Shown here in pieces: positions 53,270 through 62,197 of a stretch of 64,000 bases of DNA. The translations under genes and the position numbers were made by a program. Source of the DNA: Chryseobacterium indologenes (GTDB lineage: Bacteria > Bacteroidota > Bacteroidia > Flavobacteriales > Weeksellaceae); contig NZ_CP018786.1 of the NCBI RefSeq assembly GCF_002025665.1, forward strand, positions 3,038,001-3,102,000. Direction: 5' to 3'. The notes under the pieces are model-generated. The model was not told the DNA's origin. It searched no databases and saw only the letters and a program-made list of their open reading frames with translations. The stretch's first letter is position 1; each line of letters opens with the position of its first letter.

Positions 53270-54367
53270 TCAGCTTTCCCACCAGGCTGTAAATTGCTGT
53301 TCTGACTGATTCAGATGTACTACCTCGCCAATCATCGGAGTGAGGATATCCAGTTTTTTGTCTTTTCCAAGAGCCGTTATTTTTTGTAAAGGTTCATTCC
53401 ATGGATGAAGTGCCAATGCAAATTTGGCAGCATGAACCGGGATAATACGTTCTGCTTTCAGATCAATAGCAGCCTGAACAACATCTTCCGGCAATGTATG
53501 GATATACCTCCATGCCTCTCCATATTGTCCATTTTCAAGAACAGCATAATCGAAAGGTCCATATTGCTCGCCTATTGTTTTAAAATGGGAATCATAGCCA
53601 CTGTCTCCTCCTAAGAAAAACTTCCTGGTAGGTGTTATCAGAACGTAAGAACTCCAAAGCGTATCATTCTGCCTTATTCTTCTGCCGGAAAAATGTCTGG
53701 CAGGAGTAAAAACAATTTTTATATCATTTTTCAGAGCAACTTCTGTTCCCCATTCTTCTTCAATAAGCTTGTTTTCAGCATAGCCCCATCTTTCCAGGTG
53801 CGCTCCTACTCCCAAAGGAATAATAGCCATTCCTGTTCTTTCTTCGATAGATTTTACAGTTGGGTAATCCAGGTGGTCAAAATGATCATGCGTTATCACG
53901 AGATAATCAATGTTCGGAATATCTTCAGGTTTAAAAATATCTGATCCTTTGAAGGCTTTATTAAAGTACTTAAAAGGTGAACCATAAAGACTCAGGACAG
54001 GATCTATTAAAAAGGAAACTCCATCTGTCTGCAGATAATAAGAGGAATGTCCCAGCCAGATCAATAACTCCTCATTTTTATCAATATTTTTCAAATTGGT
54101 ATGAAGAGAAGGAATGGCTTTTAAAGGTTTCAACAGCGGATCTTTCTTTCCTAAAAAAAAATCGTAGGTTACTTTTGACATTTTGTAGCCTTCTGTAATG
54201 GAAGGAGTATGACTGATATTCTGAAACTGTCTGTTTTTATAGAGTTTCGACTGTCTGATACGCTTCAGCCTCTTCCCTTTTGGCACTCCACCAAACGTCT
54301 TCATATTGATCACTATAAAAAAAGTAACCGTCAAAACAGCTACGCTCGTAATAATCCAGTAAATCAT
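53270..54367 (-). CDS. membrane-anchored MBL-fold hydrolase (UlaG/NAPE-PLD-like)
   Basis: 365 residues. An N-terminal helix (IYWIITSVAVLTVTFFIVI) anchors it. The MBL core has LLIWLGHSSYYLQTDGVSFLIDPVL, ITHDHFDHLDYPT (H-x-D-H), TPARHFSGR, FLGGDSGYD and IPVHAAKFALALHPW. This set is shared by UlaG-like lactonases and N-acyl-phosphatidylethanolamine phospholipase D relatives. Phospholipid or lactone substrates are possible. Divergent from the S41 peptidase gene. Confidence 0.85.
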   Translation of the reverse strand: MIYWIITSVAVLTVTFFIVINMKTFGGVPKGKRLKRIRQSKLYKNRQFQNISHTPSITEGYKMSKVTYDFFLGKKDPLLKPLKAIPSLHTNLKNIDKNEELLIWLGHSSYYLQTDGVSFLIDPVLSLYGSPFKYFNKAFKGSDIFKPEDIPNIDYLVITHDHFDHLDYPTVKSIEERTGMAIIPLGVGAHLERWGYAENKLIEEEWGTEVALKNDIKIVFTPARHFSGRRIRQNDTLWSSYVLITPTRKFFLGGDSGYDSHFKTIGEQYGPFDYAVLENGQYGEAWRYIHTLPEDVVQAAIDLKAERIIPVHAAKFALALHPWNEPLQKITALGKDKKLDILTPMIGEVVHLNQSEQQFTAWWES

Positions 54368-54539
54368 CTGTACAAAATAAATATCAAATGTATTGACTTT
54401 TGCTTTTAAATGAAAATTTATTCCATTTTACTCCGTTTTTTAACTAAATTTATCATGAATTTTTAAAAATTTATTACCCGTTTAGATCGGGATTAATTTT
54501 AAACTTTCTATTTTAGCACCCTAAAAAAACTCAGATACA

Positions 54540-56078
54540 TTGAAAAATTATTCGGTAATATTTCTTCTCGCTATTTTTTCGTCTTGTGCCTCTATAAAAA
54601 AACACAACGAACAGCGGGCCTCATGTATTCCACCGGAGCAACTGAAAGAAGATGTGGATTTTGCGTATTCAAAATTACAGCAAATGCATCCTCAATTATA
54701 CTGGTACATCCCCAAGAAAGAGCTGGAACGTAAATTTGACAGCCTTAAACAGACCATCACCGAGCCTCTTACTCCTCTTCAGTTTTATTTCAAGCTTCAA
54801 CCTGTCATTGCAGGAATTAGAGAAGGACATCTTTCATTGAGAATTCCCAGAAAGAAATTTACCAAAAGTGAAATAAAAAGGCTGGAACATCAGAAAGGAA
54901 TGTTCAGTCGTTTTGAATATTATATTTCAGGTGATCAGATGTATATTATTCAGAACAGGGATTCTATTGAACATATACAAACGGGAACTGAAATTTTATC
55001 CATCAATAATGTTCCTGTATCCTATTATATCAGGAAGTACAGAAGCCTTATCAGCAGTGATGGTGATAATACCACCTTTCATCCGTATTTTTTAAAAGAC
55101 CTGTTCTTTAATTTTTATACTGCCGAAAATGGTTTTGACAGCAAAGCTACTCTTGAAACCCTTTATAAGGGAGAAAAAAAGACATATACCTTAACCAGAG
55201 AAACAAAATCTGATACTGATCTTGAAAAGGATAAGGAAATGCAGAAAAAAACACTGGAAAAGAAACTGAACGATTATGTAGCTTCCAGTAATTCCTATAA
55301 CAGAAGTTTTAAATTTCTGGACAAAGACAGTACTATTGCTTATATTAAGGTGAAAAGCTTTTCAAGAGACTATTCGGATGAGTTTTATAAAAAGACTTTT
55401 GCCAAGATCAATGATGCAAAGTCTCCTTATCTTATCATCGATGTCAGAAATAACTACGGCGGCTCACTGTATGAAATCAATAATCTGTATTCGTATTTAG
55501 CGGATACTCCGTTTACCCTGATCAAACCCTCTCAGTTAACTTCAAGGAATGCTCCTTTACGCACCAATTATTTCAGGAAAAGTACTCCTTTAGAATATGC
55601 TCTTAAAAGTATTGCCTATCCGAGCTACTTTTTTGCACAGACTTTCAGTACGTATAAAAAGGATGGAAAGGTATTCTACAAAATGAAGGCTGACAAACCT
55701 ACAAAACCTAAAAAGGATGCCTTCCAGGGAAAAGTTTTCGTACTGATTAACGGAGGAAGTTTCTCGGCATCTTCTATTATTACCGCCAAACTTAAAAATG
55801 ATAAAAGAGCAACGCTTGTGGGAGAAGAAACAGGTGGTGCCAATGACGGAACTGTTGCCGGTTTTTATTCCTACCAAAAGCTTCCCAATTCTGAAATCAG
55901 GTTTCCAATAGGTCTACTTTTGGTACAGCCTAATATCAGTTTTTCAGACTCACGGAAAGGAGTTGTTCCTGATGTGACTATTACTGAAAGCATGCAGGAT
56001 ATTATTGACAAAAAAGATCCACAGCTGGATTGGATAAAAAACGAAATTGCCAAAGAAAAAGAACATAAAGGACGGTAA
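54540..56078 (+). CDS. lipid-anchored S41 family peptidase, TTG start
   Basis: 512 residues. The start is TTG at 54540: it gives MKNYSVIFLLAIFSSCASIKK, a full lipobox with Cys16, and no ATG lies nearby. The peptidase half contains IAYIKVKSFSRDYSDEF, YLIIDVRNNYGGSLYEINN, nucleophile Ser in INGGSFSASSI and ATLVGEETGGANDG, as in C-terminal-processing/tricorn-type S41 proteases. No clear PDZ domain was seen. Probably a surface or periplasmic protease. A GC-rich terminator follows. Confidence 0.88.
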   Translation: MKNYSVIFLLAIFSSCASIKKHNEQRASCIPPEQLKEDVDFAYSKLQQMHPQLYWYIPKKELERKFDSLKQTITEPLTPLQFYFKLQPVIAGIREGHLSLRIPRKKFTKSEIKRLEHQKGMFSRFEYYISGDQMYIIQNRDSIEHIQTGTEILSINNVPVSYYIRKYRSLISSDGDNTTFHPYFLKDLFFNFYTAENGFDSKATLETLYKGEKKTYTLTRETKSDTDLEKDKEMQKKTLEKKLNDYVASSNSYNRSFKFLDKDSTIAYIKVKSFSRDYSDEFYKKTFAKINDAKSPYLIIDVRNNYGGSLYEINNLYSYLADTPFTLIKPSQLTSRNAPLRTNYFRKSTPLEYALKSIAYPSYFFAQTFSTYKKDGKVFYKMKADKPTKPKKDAFQGKVFVLINGGSFSASSIITAKLKNDKRATLVGEETGGANDGTVAGFYSYQKLPNSEIRFPIGLLLVQPNISFSDSRKGVVPDVTITESMQDIIDKKDPQLDWIKNEIAKEKEHKGR

Positions 56079-56087
56079 TGAATATAG

Positions 56088-56129
56088 GTTCGGCGGGCTT
56101 TCAGCCCGCCGAACTCTTTTTATCTTTTT
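56088..56129. terminator. GC-rich bidirectional terminator
   Basis: gttcggcgggct (56088-56099) pairs perfectly with agcccgccgaac (56103-56114), 3-nt loop, followed by ctttttatcttttt. Confidence 0.85.
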
Positions 56130-56710
56130 AATTCTTCCAAAAGATCTTCAATATATTGGATATATCTTCCATAGTAGCGTTGATACCAAAATCTTCCCAT
56201 AATATAAAGCAAAAATAATCCTACGATTACTGTACTAATTAAGATCACCGCTATCTTCAATTCACTAAGAGGTTTTGGCCACGGAATAAACTCCAGGACA
56301 ATAAGAATCTCACATACAAGAAACGGGGCAAAACTGATGTAATACGAGAGATAATACTGTTTATTAAGATTGAGCTGCATCACGAGATCTTTCAAAGAAT
56401 CATAAGTTTTAGGTGCAGGATTACTGATTTCATTATACAGTTTAAAAAACTTACTAAAAAAGAAAACGGTAACCAAAAGCATGGAAGCAATTAATACCGT
56501 GATGTACAACTGAAGTTTGAATGGCCTGCATACAGCGCACACCAGAAAAGCGAAGACAAAGATTCCTATCATCCACCAGAATTCCACGCGCATATTTTTG
56601 CGTATCTTTTCAAGAGGAAGATTCAGTTTATTTCTCTGTTCTATGCTTATTTCGGGAGTTTCCTCCACAATATCTTCGTTCCAGGTATTTTTCAATTCAT
56701 CGATATTCAT
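56120..56710 (-). CDS. membrane protein of ECF sigma cassette 1
   Basis: 196 residues. The N-terminal cytoplasmic part is NIDELKNTWNEDIVEETPEISIEQRNKL, then four membrane helices follow in two pairs (two around residues 45-95, two around 125-170), and the end is YGRYIQYIEDLLEELKR. It begins 14 bp after the sigma-factor stop. Its layout and N- and C-termini match the protein at 57925, so both form one family, probably membrane-bound regulators of the sigma factors (inferred). Confidence 0.72.
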   Translation of the reverse strand: MNIDELKNTWNEDIVEETPEISIEQRNKLNLPLEKIRKNMRVEFWWMIGIFVFAFLVCAVCRPFKLQLYITVLIASMLLVTVFFFSKFFKLYNEISNPAPKTYDSLKDLVMQLNLNKQYYLSYYISFAPFLVCEILIVLEFIPWPKPLSELKIAVILISTVIVGLFLLYIMGRFWYQRYYGRYIQYIEDLLEELKR

Positions 56711-56723
56711 GGGATTACTGATT

Positions 56724-57233
56724 TTAATGTTGGTTGGTTTTTATTTGGCTTAAGATATCTTTAAGTTTATTTTTGGCCCGGTTCATTTTCACTCTTGCAT
56801 TACCTTCTGAGATTCCCATCTGTTCGGCAATCTGCTTTCCAGAAAAATCTTCCAGATAATAGAATATAAAAGCCTTGTCAATAGGATTAAGCTGATGGAT
56901 TGCTTTATACATTTCAGCCAGACGTTCTTCTTTACGATCATCATAATCTTCCTGAATAATGATCTGATTAGAAAAATCTTCATGGGAAATAAAACTTCTT
57001 CTCTTTTCTGATTTCAGGAAAATAATTGCCGTATTCAAAGCAATTCTGTATAGCCATGTAGAAAATTCACTTTCGCCTCTGAAACCAGGAAATGCTTTCC
57101 AGAGCTGATAAGTGATCTCCTGAAAAAGATCATCACGGTCGTCTTTTTCAGTCATATACATTTTAGAAATCTTAAACAGGATTCCTTTATGCTGTTCAAT
57201 TTGACTGATAAACTCTTGTTCTAATGAGGTCAT
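56724..57233 (-). CDS. ECF sigma factor, cassette 1
   Basis: 169 residues. Region 2: DDRDDLFQEITYQLWKAFPGFRGESEFSTWLYRIALNTAI. Region 4: LNPIDKAFIFYYLEDFSGKQIAEQMGISEGNARVKMNRAKNKL. Nearly the same length and motifs as the sigma factor at 58751. First gene of a two-gene operon with the membrane protein at 56120. Confidence 0.92.
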   Translation of the reverse strand: MTSLEQEFISQIEQHKGILFKISKMYMTEKDDRDDLFQEITYQLWKAFPGFRGESEFSTWLYRIALNTAIIFLKSEKRRSFISHEDFSNQIIIQEDYDDRKEERLAEMYKAIHQLNPIDKAFIFYYLEDFSGKQIAEQMGISEGNARVKMNRAKNKLKDILSQIKTNQH

Positions 57234-57300
57234 AGCTTGTTACTCTATAGAGTTAGTTTTCGTTTAAAAAAATTGTTACAGATTTTTACAAAAGAAATAA

Positions 57301-57340
57301 AAAAACCCGACAGAAAAGTACTGCCAGGTCTCATTGTGTG
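57301..57340. terminator. possible second terminator or attenuator
   Basis: On the minus strand acctggcag can pair with ctgtcgggt (two G-U pairs) followed by a T-run; it lies between the terminator at 57440 and the sigma gene promoter region. Confidence 0.4.
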
Positions 57341-57439
57341 TTTTTTAAGCTTTTTACTATTTACTCAGAATAGTATGAGTCGAAATAATTTTTTCTGACC
57401 TGATCAGTTAGTAGAAAAAAAGTAAAAATGTTACATCCA

Positions 57440-57479
57440 AAAAAAACAATAACCTGATATTTTTTCACATCAGGTTATT
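57440..57479 (-). terminator. terminator of the gene at 57503
   Basis: aataacctgat (57448-57458) pairs with atcaggttatt (57469-57479); T-run on the minus strand. Confidence 0.85.
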
Positions 57480-57502
57480 TATTTAAGTATTTAATTCTTT
57501 CA

Positions 57503-57862
57503 TTATTTAAAATCTAAGAAATCATCTTTTTCAAGATAATGGTTCAGAGCAGTAATAAGCTGAGAAGAAGTAACATCAGCATGCTGCCTGAAAGCAAGAT
57601 CCACCACATCCTGAATATTTTCATCTGAACATATATAATGAAGCTTGTTATGAAAAACAAAATCTGGTAAGATTTCATTATCATTCTCACCAATATCCAG
57701 AGGATCTCCGATAAAAACTTTCATTTCGGGTTTAAATTCATCTGTTGAAGAATAGACTGCATAATTATATTCCGGATCAAAGGATGCTTTCCTGTCCTGT
57801 TTGCTCTTTACTAACTCCAGAAATTCTTCTATAGAATACACTTGATTTTTAAAATCATCCAT
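57503..57862 (-). CDS. acidic soluble protein, possibly DUF7716-like
   Basis: 119 residues, no signal or membrane segment, strongly acidic (AVYSSTDEFKPEMKVFIGDPLDIGENDNEILPDFVF). Sequence pattern resembles a small family I recall as DUF7716, but I am not certain. Such stand-alone acidic proteins are sometimes immunity or antitoxin-like proteins; no toxin gene is adjacent. It sits between the two sigma/membrane cassettes with its own terminator. Confidence 0.6.
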   Translation of the reverse strand: MDDFKNQVYSIEEFLELVKSKQDRKASFDPEYNYAVYSSTDEFKPEMKVFIGDPLDIGENDNEILPDFVFHNKLHYICSDENIQDVVDLAFRQHADVTSSQLITALNHYLEKDDFLDFK

Positions 57863-57924
57863 GTGATATTTTTTTACAACTCAATTTTCTAAAGATAGAA
57901 ATTTTACAGAAGATAGCGTAATTT

Positions 57925-58740
57925 CTAATTCAGTTTATTTAAAGCTCTCTGTAATGATCCGATATCCAGAAAATCAAGTTTTGCACCTACTATGATAATG
58001 ATCAAAAGAACAATTGTCAGAAATAAAATGATAAAAAAATACATGGATACAAACCATATGACGGTATTCAGGACATTTCCTTTAATCCCCATTTTATTCA
58101 TAAAAAATTTCTGTGAGCGTTCAAACCACGTTTTTCTCTTGTCAGGTTTTGGACTTACTTCAATTCCGTTAAGTTCATCTACCAAACGTACCACATCATC
58201 AATATACCTTCCGTACATATAATAGATCCAGTATTTGATGATAAAAGCAATCAACAGAAGAGTAATCAGAAGGCTGATTCCGAAAATTGCGAGGTTATAC
58301 TCCCTGTCAAAATGAAAATTGATCTGGATCAGAGATAAAAGAAACCCAAGCGGGATATAAGCAATATAATAGGAAATATAAATTTGTTTCGAGATGAGAA
58401 GCTGCGTCTTAAGAGTAAACAAATCATAATTTGTATTCGTACTGTTTTTTCTGAGCAGCTTATACAATTTCAGGAAGCGGGAATAAAAATAAACAATAAT
58501 AGCAACGGTCAGGATGGTGACAAACACTGAAATCGTTTTAATATTGGAGTCTTTAGATGCGAAAGGAAAACCCGTTAAAAGCAAAGGCAATGTTACAATC
58601 ATCAGCCAGAATTCAGTTTCCATATTCACTTTCAGCATCTCCAACGGAGAATGTATTTCTTTCTGTTTTTCCAGAGAAATTTCAGGAGATTCCTGTCCTG
58701 TATCTTTATTCCAAATTTCTTTAAAATTTTCTAAGTCCAT
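57925..58740 (-). CDS. membrane protein of ECF sigma cassette 2
   Basis: 271 residues. Starts MDLENFKEIWNKDTGQESPEISLEKQKEI, parallel to the 56120 protein, with four helices and YGRYIDDVVRLVDELN. It then carries an extra C-terminal region with a fifth long helix (VIWFVSMYFFIILFLTIVLLIIIIVGA). It begins 10 bp after the sigma-factor stop. The extension distinguishes the two cassettes. Confidence 0.72.
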   Translation of the reverse strand: MDLENFKEIWNKDTGQESPEISLEKQKEIHSPLEMLKVNMETEFWLMIVTLPLLLTGFPFASKDSNIKTISVFVTILTVAIIVYFYSRFLKLYKLLRKNSTNTNYDLFTLKTQLLISKQIYISYYIAYIPLGFLLSLIQINFHFDREYNLAIFGISLLITLLLIAFIIKYWIYYMYGRYIDDVVRLVDELNGIEVSPKPDKRKTWFERSQKFFMNKMGIKGNVLNTVIWFVSMYFFIILFLTIVLLIIIIVGAKLDFLDIGSLQRALNKLN

Positions 58741-58750
58741 AGTGCTATTT

Positions 58751-59260
58751 TTAATAGGAACCTGTACCTTGCCTGATGATGATCTCTTTCAGTTTTTCTT
58801 TTGCCCTTTTCAGCTTTACCCGTGTATTCACTTCAGTAATTCCCAGCTGTACAGCAATCTCTTTTCCGGAAAAGCCCTCTAAAAAGAAGAATATAAGGGC
58901 TTTATCAATGGGGCTTAGCTGATGGATAGCTTCATACATCAGCTTCATATTCATATCATCCGTATCATTATAAGGTTCCTGGCGGGCACTCAGCCCATCT
59001 ACATTCTGATTCTGTATAAAACTACGTTTTTTTTCACTTCGCAAAAAAACAATTGCTGTGTTGAGCGCAGTTCTGTACAGCCATGTGGAGAAATCACTCC
59101 TCTTTTGAAAATCACCATATGATTTCCAGGCCTGATAAATGATCTCCTGATAGAGGTCATTCTGATCGTCCTTATTATCCATATACATTTTAGAGATCTT
59201 GAAAACAACACCTTTGTGTTTTTCAATTTTCTCTAAAAATTCTTTTTCGGGTGAAGACAT
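58751..59260 (-). CDS. ECF sigma factor, cassette 2
   Basis: 169 residues. Region 2: DDQNDLYQEIIYQAWKSYGDFQKRSDFSTWLYRTALNTAI. Region 4: LSPIDKALIFFFLEGFSGKEIAVQLGITEVNTRVKLKRAKEKL. Clearly a paralogue of the factor at 56724. No obvious shared promoter motif upstream was found by eye. Confidence 0.92.
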   Translation of the reverse strand: MSSPEKEFLEKIEKHKGVVFKISKMYMDNKDDQNDLYQEIIYQAWKSYGDFQKRSDFSTWLYRTALNTAIVFLRSEKKRSFIQNQNVDGLSARQEPYNDTDDMNMKLMYEAIHQLSPIDKALIFFFLEGFSGKEIAVQLGITEVNTRVKLKRAKEKLKEIIIRQGTGSY

Positions 59261-59345
59261 GATTTACACACTGATCCTTAGATGATATTTCTAAAAAACA
59301 CCATCTTATTATAACACAAAACTCTAATTTCCGGCATTAAGTTAA

Positions 59346-59385
59346 AAAAATCCTCAACAAACCAAGGTGTTTATTGAGGATTTTT
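59346..59385 (-). terminator. terminator of the aldehyde dehydrogenase gene
   Basis: aaaaatcctcaa (59346-59357) pairs with ttgaggattttt (59374-59385); T-run on the minus strand. Confidence 0.85.
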
Positions 59386-59415
59386 ATTTTATGTTAAATA
59401 CGATATCAGTCAGAA

Positions 59416-61044
59416 TCAGAAAATATAATCTGTGCTTAAAAAGTTAGAATCATGTTCTCTGACAATAGTATTCAGTAGTTCTTTGTTGGAATCTGTTAGT
59501 TTTGCAGCCACCAGAGACCGGATAGAGAATGAGCGGAGCGCATCAAAAACGGAAAGTGTTCCTTCCGCACTGTCTTTTCTTCCGGTGAAAGGAAAAACAT
59601 CAGGACCTCGCTGTGCCTGGCAGTTGATATTGACACGGCTTACAAGATTGACAAACGGATCAATCAGTCTTGCAACTTCCTGGGGATCTTCACTGAAAAT
59701 ACTTACCTGCATCCCATGTGAAGCATTCACCTGATATTCTATTGGTTCTTCTATATCTTCGAACGGAACAACAGGAATCACAGGGCCAAACTGTTCCTCA
59801 TGATAAAGCTTCATATCACTATTTACCGGATATACAACTGCCGGGAAAACAAAAGATTCATCTGTATAGCCTCCATCTTTATTCAGTATTGCAGCTCCTT
59901 TCTGTAAAGCATCATCAATACATTCTTTTAAATAGGCAGGTTTATTGACTTCCGGAAGTGGCGTTACTTTCACGTCTTTTTCCCAAGGCAACCCAGCGTT
60001 CAAAGCAGAGACTGCTGCACTTAATTTCTCTGTAAACTCCAATGCCACTTCTTTCTGAACAAATATCAGTTTCAAGGCTGTACAGCGTTGTCCGTTGAAA
60101 GAAAGTGCCCCCAAAATACATTCACTCACCGCTACATCAAGATTCGCATTTTTAGTAACGATGGCTGCATTTTTAGCATCCAGACTCAGAATAGCTCTTA
60201 AACGGTTCACTTTCGGGTGTAGTTTTTTCAGTCCGTTGGCGACTTTACTTGATCCGATAAAGGCAAGAACATTCACTTTTCCGCTTTCCATGATTGGTGT
60301 GATAATTTCTGATCCTTTTCCATATAATGTATTCACCGTTCCTTTCGGAAATGCTTCTTTGAAAGCGTTTAATAAAGGATAATGAGCAAGGACACCATGT
60401 TTTGGAAGTTTAAACAGGATAGTATTCCCCATGATCAAAGCAGGAATCAATGTGGTAAAGATTTCATTCAGAGGATAATTGAAAGGTCCCATACTTAACA
60501 CCACGCCAAGCGGTGCTCTTCTGATCTGCGCAATGGTTCCTTCAGCCTGTTGAAAACGGGAAGACTCTCTGTCAAGATCCTTAAGAGCGTCTATGGTCTG
60601 ATTGATATAATCTACAGTACGGTCAAATTCTTTAGTAGAATCAGCCAGTGTTTTCCCGATTTCCCACATCAGTAACTTAATGATCAGATCTCTTTGCTGG
60701 ATCATCAGGTATACGAATTTCTGCATGCATTTGATTCGTCCCTCCACAGACATGGTAGGCCACTCGCCAAGCCCATTATCATAGGCTTTTACACAGGCTT
60801 CAAGAACTTCCATCGCCTCGTTCGGGCCAATATTCGGGATGCTTCCCAGAAGCTTTCTTTCCAATCCGTTTTCTGTGGGGATGCACACCGGAGAATAAAT
60901 TTCCGTGACATCACCATTCCACTCTACCAGTTCCCCATTCAAAAGATAAGTTCTCTGATGGATAACCGGAACTTTATATTCTTCCGGAATTTCGTTTTCT
61001 CCTTTAAAAATGTGATGGAAGGATGCTGTATTTTCTGAACTCAT
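59416..61044 (-). CDS. GapN-like NADP-dependent aldehyde dehydrogenase
   Basis: 542 residues of the ALDH superfamily, closest by eye to non-phosphorylating glyceraldehyde-3-phosphate dehydrogenase (GapN), which oxidises GAP to 3-phosphoglycerate and makes NADPH. APLGVVLSMGPFNYPLNE and the catalytic Cys in SFNGQRCTALKL are intact. The segment aligned with the usual LELGGK reads LSLDAKN, so the general-base Glu appears to be Ser. GEWNGDV-type N-terminal extension makes it longer than typical GapN (about 475-500). Activity should be considered uncertain. Confidence 0.8.
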   Translation of the reverse strand: MSSENTASFHHIFKGENEIPEEYKVPVIHQRTYLLNGELVEWNGDVTEIYSPVCIPTENGLERKLLGSIPNIGPNEAMEVLEACVKAYDNGLGEWPTMSVEGRIKCMQKFVYLMIQQRDLIIKLLMWEIGKTLADSTKEFDRTVDYINQTIDALKDLDRESSRFQQAEGTIAQIRRAPLGVVLSMGPFNYPLNEIFTTLIPALIMGNTILFKLPKHGVLAHYPLLNAFKEAFPKGTVNTLYGKGSEIITPIMESGKVNVLAFIGSSKVANGLKKLHPKVNRLRAILSLDAKNAAIVTKNANLDVAVSECILGALSFNGQRCTALKLIFVQKEVALEFTEKLSAAVSALNAGLPWEKDVKVTPLPEVNKPAYLKECIDDALQKGAAILNKDGGYTDESFVFPAVVYPVNSDMKLYHEEQFGPVIPVVPFEDIEEPIEYQVNASHGMQVSIFSEDPQEVARLIDPFVNLVSRVNINCQAQRGPDVFPFTGRKDSAEGTLSVFDALRSFSIRSLVAAKLTDSNKELLNTIVREHDSNFLSTDYIF

Positions 61045-61327
61045 AAATCTTTCTATTTTTTTATGTGATAAGATTGAGATTGTCTCAAAATTTAAACTAT
61101 TTGACTTTTGTCATTCTGACGAAGGAAAAATCTTTATTGATTTTTATATGAGATTCTTCATTACATTTTATTTCATTCAGAATGATACCTTTGAAACTAT
61201 ATTTTATAACATAAAGGTAGAGGTAAAATATTTTGGAAGAAACAATCTGACCATAGATTTGATCTATTTGAATTAAAATTAATCTTAGCTCCTAAAAAAA
61301 GAATAATTTAGCTTAAAAATAAATTTC

Positions 61328-61897
61328 ATGTTTTCAAAATTAGTTTGCGGCACACTGCTATTCTTCTCTGCGGTGGGCTTTGCTCAAAAATCTAAAGCTA
61401 CCAACACGGTTTTAATGGGCGGGAAAGAAGTTCATACTTATGCCAAATTACCAGCACTGAATAAACCAGCTCCTAAGTTTACCCTTACAGGTGTGAATAT
61501 GAATGATCAAACGCTGGATTCCTTCAAAGGAAGGTATGTTATTCTGAATATCTTCCCAAGTGTGGACACCGGTGTTTGCTCTGCTTCTGTACATCATTTC
61601 AATGAAGAGGCTGGAAATCTTCCCAATACGGTAGTACTGTGTATTTCCAAAGACCTGCCATTTGCCCAGAAAAGATTCTGTGGAGCGGAAGGAATTAAAA
61701 ATGTGATAATGCTTTCCGATTTCCGTTCAGACTTCGGATGGAACTATGGGGTGGAACTGGTAGATTCTGCAATGAAAGGTCTTCTGAGCAGAGCAGTTGT
61801 GGTAATAGATCCTTCAGGAAAGATCATCTATGAAGAACAGGTACCAGATATCGCTCAGGAACCCAATTATGAAGCAGCTATTGCCGCTGTAAAATAA
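61328..61897 (+). CDS. exported Tpx-type thiol peroxidase
   Basis: 189 residues. A signal peptide (MFSKLVCGTLLFFSAVGFAQ) precedes a complete Tpx domain. The peroxidatic Cys84 lies in PSVDTGVCSAS (T-x-x-C) and the resolving Cys118 in QKRFCGAEG. The ending QEPNYEAAIAAVK parallels the cytosolic Tpx at 39038 (NEPNYDAALAALK). It would detoxify hydroperoxides in the periplasm, where an electron donor other than cytosolic thioredoxin is needed. Followed by a terminator at 61961. Confidence 0.9.
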   Translation: MFSKLVCGTLLFFSAVGFAQKSKATNTVLMGGKEVHTYAKLPALNKPAPKFTLTGVNMNDQTLDSFKGRYVILNIFPSVDTGVCSASVHHFNEEAGNLPNTVVLCISKDLPFAQKRFCGAEGIKNVIMLSDFRSDFGWNYGVELVDSAMKGLLSRAVVVIDPSGKIIYEEQVPDIAQEPNYEAAIAAVK

Positions 61898-61960
61898 TAA
61901 ATCATATTAAACCATTAAGATAATTTAATGCTTTGTACTTTCTTAATTACCTTAATAATA

Positions 61961-61986
61961 AACTCAGCGAATTGCTGAGTTTTTTC
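61961..61986 (+). terminator. terminator of the exported tpx gene
   Basis: aactcagc (61961-61968) pairs with gctgagtt (61974-61981), then a T-run. Confidence 0.8.
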
Positions 61987-62002
61987 TGTATTATGGTTGG
62001 GA

Positions 62003-62183
62003 TGAACGCAATGGCGCAAAATGATAGTAATGCTTTCTGTTTTAAGGCGCAAGGATTTTATCTCCGATAAAATTTCAACACTACCACTGTCATTGCGAAC
62101 CGAAGGTGAAGCAATCTCAATGTTCTCTCGCAGATTGGGTGGATTAAGCAGATAAACATGAAAAAGATCTGTGAAATCTGTGG
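62003..62183. repeat. composite of dispersed repeats B-A-D
   Basis: Family B at 62003-62073 (with attttatc-tcc-gataaaat), family A at 62090-62119 (identical over 30 bp to 15371-15400), then family D pieces at 62128-62153 and inverted at 62166-62183 (gatctgtgaaatctgtgg). Fills the gap to the next gene. Confidence 0.8.
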
Positions 62184-62197
62184 GAAAATAAAGAGTC

